The translations under genes were made by a program, and so were the position numbers. The notes beneath the pieces are model-generated. The model made no database searches and was not told where the DNA came from. It was given only the letters and a program-made list of their open reading frames with translations. A stretch of 7,891 nt of DNA, taken from contig JAJFIM010000138.1 of the NCBI GenBank assembly GCA_021774995.1, positions 1-7,891 on the forward strand, written 5' to 3'. Shown in pieces: positions 6,188 through 7,891 of the stretch. This DNA comes from Alphaproteobacteria bacterium. Lineage in GTDB: Bacteria; Pseudomonadota; Alphaproteobacteria; SMXP01. Numbering within the stretch: the first letter of the stretch is position 1; the number at the start of each line of letters is the position of its first letter.

Positions 6188-6209
6188 AGTTCCACGAATT
6201 GGTGGAGCT
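6188..6209. repeat. Small inverted repeat in the fabI-TraB/GumN gap
   Basis: Arms agttccac (6188-6195) and gtggagct (6202-6209) enclose the 6-base loop gaattg. Five bases next to the loop pair perfectly and one outer pair is G-T (A-C on the - strand). It lies just upstream of the Shine-Dalgarno of the TraB/GumN gene and has no T tract in either direction. It may be a leader hairpin or chance. The rest of the 126-bp gap holds a TATGAT without a partner -35 element (6244-6249, - strand) and an unused TAGGAGG (6224-6230). Confidence 0.3.
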
Positions 6210-6296
6210 AGACTACGCCCACGCCTCCTAATAGGGGGTGAAGATCATATCGCGATTTCGTTAATGCGCGCCGCCTGAAAGGTGCGCTGGCCAGAA

Positions 6297-7109
6297 TCAA
6301 AGATCGGAAATATCGGGCGCGTCAATGGCCTTCATGCCGACAATATGATAGCCGCTATCAACATGATGGGTTTCGCCGGTAACGCCGCTGCTCATGTCGC
6401 TCAAGAGATACAGTGCGGAATTGCCAACCTCCTCCTGGGTCACATTGCGTCTCAGCGGCGCGTTATACTCGTTCCATTTTAGGATGTAGCGAAAATCGCC
6501 AATCCCTGACGCCGCAAGTGTTTTAATTGGCCCCGCCGAAATGGCGTTCACGCGAATATTTTGTTTGCCGAGATCCTCAGCCAAATAGCGCACGCTGGCC
6601 TCTAATGCGGCTTTTGCCACGCCCATCACGTTGTAATGGGGCATCACCTGCTCAGCGCCATAATAGGTGAGCGTGATCATGCTTCCGCCATTCGGCATCA
6701 ATTTTTCAGCGCGCTGGGCAAGCGCCGTAAAGGAATAGCAGGAAATGGCCATGCTCATTTGAAAGTTGGCAAAGGACGTATCGACATACCGTCCTTTAAG
6801 CTCTTCCTTGTCGGCGAATGCGATGGCGTGGACGAGGAAATCGAGTTGTCCCCATTGCTCTTGCAGGGTTTGAAAAACTGCATCCATGCTGGCCGGCTTT
6901 GTGACGTCGCAAGGCAGTATAATTTCGCTCCCTACAGATTCGGCTAAGGGACGCACGCGTTTTTTCAAAGCGTCGCCTTGATAGGTGAAGGCCAACTCGG
7001 CGCCGTTCGCCGCGCATTTCTGAGCGATCCCCCAGGCGATGGAGCGCTGATTTGCAACTCCCAGAATGAGGCCTTTTTTGCCCGCCATTAAGTGTCCCGC
7101 TTCATTCAT
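6297..7109 (-). CDS. fabI: Enoyl-[acyl-carrier-protein] reductase (NADH), complete, 270 aa
   Basis: FabI reduces trans-2-enoyl-ACP in the last step of each type II fatty-acid elongation cycle; it is cytoplasmic, tetrameric in known cases, and the target of triclosan and diazaborines. It is an atypical short-chain dehydrogenase. Visible are the cofactor-binding GLILGVANQRSIAWGIA (about 13-29), CDVTKPAS around 67-74, HAIAFAD at 94-100, the catalytic set Y149 (TYYGAE), Y159 and K166 (HYNVMGVAK, Tyr-x6-Lys), and the substrate-loop start RVNAISAGPIKTLAASGI. Ala97 stands where E. coli FabI has Gly93, which in my recollection is usual for alphaproteobacterial FabI. The ATG at 7109 has AAGGGG (7118-7123) eight bases upstream; the internal Met8 would give a less well supported shorter form. 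It follows a DnaJ-like gene by 113 bp on the same strand. Confidence 0.97.
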   Translation of the reverse strand: MNEAGHLMAGKKGLILGVANQRSIAWGIAQKCAANGAELAFTYQGDALKKRVRPLAESVGSEIILPCDVTKPASMDAVFQTLQEQWGQLDFLVHAIAFADKEELKGRYVDTSFANFQMSMAISCYSFTALAQRAEKLMPNGGSMITLTYYGAEQVMPHYNVMGVAKAALEASVRYLAEDLGKQNIRVNAISAGPIKTLAASGIGDFRYILKWNEYNAPLRRNVTQEEVGNSALYLLSDMSSGVTGETHHVDSGYHIVGMKAIDAPDISDL

Positions 7110-7222
7110 TATTGTCGCCCCTTATAATACTTGCGCGCTCGTTCGGTTTCCAAGGACGCGGTGCGCTCTATTAACGCAACGCGGCGGATGAGGAAACCAA
7201 GCTTCGTTTCTTCAAGTTTAAG

Positions 7223-7891
7223 CTATTCCGAAGCGAGTTCGGTATTCAAGTGGTTACGCACTTGATAATTATGACTGGGGCGCCAGCGTTTGATCAATTT
7301 GGTGAATCCCTGGTCTGAAGAGTTTGGAAGGACAATTTTAAGACTTATATATTGATCGCCGCGCATGGGTTGTTTGTTCGGCGATTTTTTTGTCCGCACC
7401 TTCGCCCCTTTTCCCTTGAGACGGAACACCGATTGAGCATTGGAGCCCGGCGGCAGGGTGAAGACAACCGAGCCGTCAACTGTCGGGATGTTCATCTTGG
7501 AGCCCAAAACCGCTTCGTCAACGCGAACTGGTAATTCCAGATGCACATTGGCGCCATGCCGCGTAAAATAGGGGTGATCTTTGATATGGATAGTGATGAG
7601 AGAGGGGTCGTCTTGATTCGTTGATCCTTGGGAAGACTGATTGCGCAGGCGGATATGTTGTCCGTCCAGAATGCCGCCGGGGATTTTGACGTTAAGCTGT
7701 TTTCCAGTGGGCAGGTTAATGCGTTTGGTTGTTCCCAAGGCCGCTTCAGTAAAATCAAGATCGAGGCGATAGGCGCCTTCGGTTTTGGTTTTAGTGAAAG
7801 CCTTTTTTCCGGCGGATTTCAAACCGCTGAACAGATCCGAAAAAACATCTTCCGTGCTGCGTTTCTCATTTTTTGCGGTTTGCGTGTCGCC
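7223..7891 (-). CDS. DnaJ/CbpA-type (class II) co-chaperone, C-terminal 222 residues (5' end outside window)
   Basis: The frame reaches the right edge without a start, so the N-terminal J-domain, which would stimulate DnaK ATP hydrolysis, lies outside and is inferred only. The visible part starts in a charged linker containing TEDVFSDLFSGLKSAGKK, a motif typical of the region after the G/F segment. Next come C-terminal domain I (YRLDLDFTEAALGTTKRINLP, KIPGGILDGQHIRLR) and domain II (DHPYFTRHGANVHLELPV, EAVLGSKMNIPTVDG, LPPGSNAQSVFRLKGKG, RGDQYISLKIVLP). There are no cysteines and no CxxCxGxG zinc-finger repeats between linker and domain I, which separates it from DnaJ proper and places it with CbpA-like proteins. 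The C-terminal tail is basic and Asn-rich. The TTG at 7822 is internal, not a start. The gap to fabI (7110-7222) shows no convincing terminator, so read-through into fabI is possible. Confidence 0.93.
   Translation of the reverse strand, partial: GDTQTAKNEKRSTEDVFSDLFSGLKSAGKKAFTKTKTEGAYRLDLDFTEAALGTTKRINLPTGKQLNVKIPGGILDGQHIRLRNQSSQGSTNQDDPSLITIHIKDHPYFTRHGANVHLELPVRVDEAVLGSKMNIPTVDGSVVFTLPPGSNAQSVFRLKGKGAKVRTKKSPNKQPMRGDQYISLKIVLPNSSDQGFTKLIKRWRPSHNYQVRNHLNTELASE

Noticed and set aside
6171..6188. TTG start six codons upstream for the TraB/GumN gene
   Set aside because: The Shine-Dalgarno AAGAGG lies inside those codons and is ideally spaced for the ATG at 6170.
6250..6257. Palindrome atcgcgat downstream of fabI
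   Set aside because: It is a single 8-bp palindrome with no repeats nearby and no known site type it matches well.
7124..7153. TTGGAA-18 bp-TATTAT as a fabI promoter on the - strand
   Set aside because: The predicted transcript start (about 7117) would fall after the fabI Shine-Dalgarno (7118-7123), leaving an almost leaderless message; the match is probably chance.
1..7891. CRISPR array, tRNA/rRNA, insertion sequence, phage or defence genes
   Set aside because: I saw no regularly spaced repeats, no tRNA-like fold, no transposase or integrase motifs and no defence-type domains; all substantial frames are accounted for by housekeeping or envelope genes.

Overview
This window is ordinary alphaproteobacterial chromosome, carrying six protein genes plus one conserved-looking small secreted protein. 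Two genes run off the ends. The alphaproteobacterial assignment rests on the style of FabI (HAIAFAD, YYGAE, MPHYNVMGVAKAALEASVRYLA), on a zinc-finger-less DnaJ-like gene next to fabI and near aroC, and on the Dxs sequence. I cannot name an order or genus. I see no phage, transposon, tRNA, rRNA or CRISPR signal, and no convincing undescribed multi-gene system.

Left part (1-1492): the 3' third of dxs (isoprenoid precursor synthesis, + strand) ends at 769. It faces a small secreted protein gene (848-1204, - strand), and a strong inverted repeat between them looks like a shared bidirectional terminator. Beyond the small gene lies a 288-bp divergent intergenic region. It holds a candidate sigma70-type promoter for the small gene, two adjacent heptamer repeats inside that promoter's spacer, and a pair of abutting perfect inverted repeats.

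Middle (1493-4069): a complete 836-residue TonB-dependent outer-membrane receptor on the + strand. It has a signal peptide, TonB box, plug domain, beta-barrel with C-terminal Phe, and a very good intrinsic terminator whose T-tract overlaps the stop codon of the oppositely oriented aroC. No TonB/ExbB/ExbD genes or binding-protein genes accompany it, so the substrate is unknown.

Right part (4068-7891): four genes on the - strand, read from right to left. They are a DnaJ/CbpA-type co-chaperone (3' part only), fabI (enoyl-ACP reductase of fatty-acid synthesis), a TraB/GumN-family exported protein, and aroC (chorismate synthase, last step of the shikimate pathway). They share a strand but are separated by gaps of about 90-130 bp. 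aroC has a good candidate promoter of its own, so this is a housekeeping neighbourhood more than one tight operon. The TraB/GumN gene between fabI and aroC is the least explained member.
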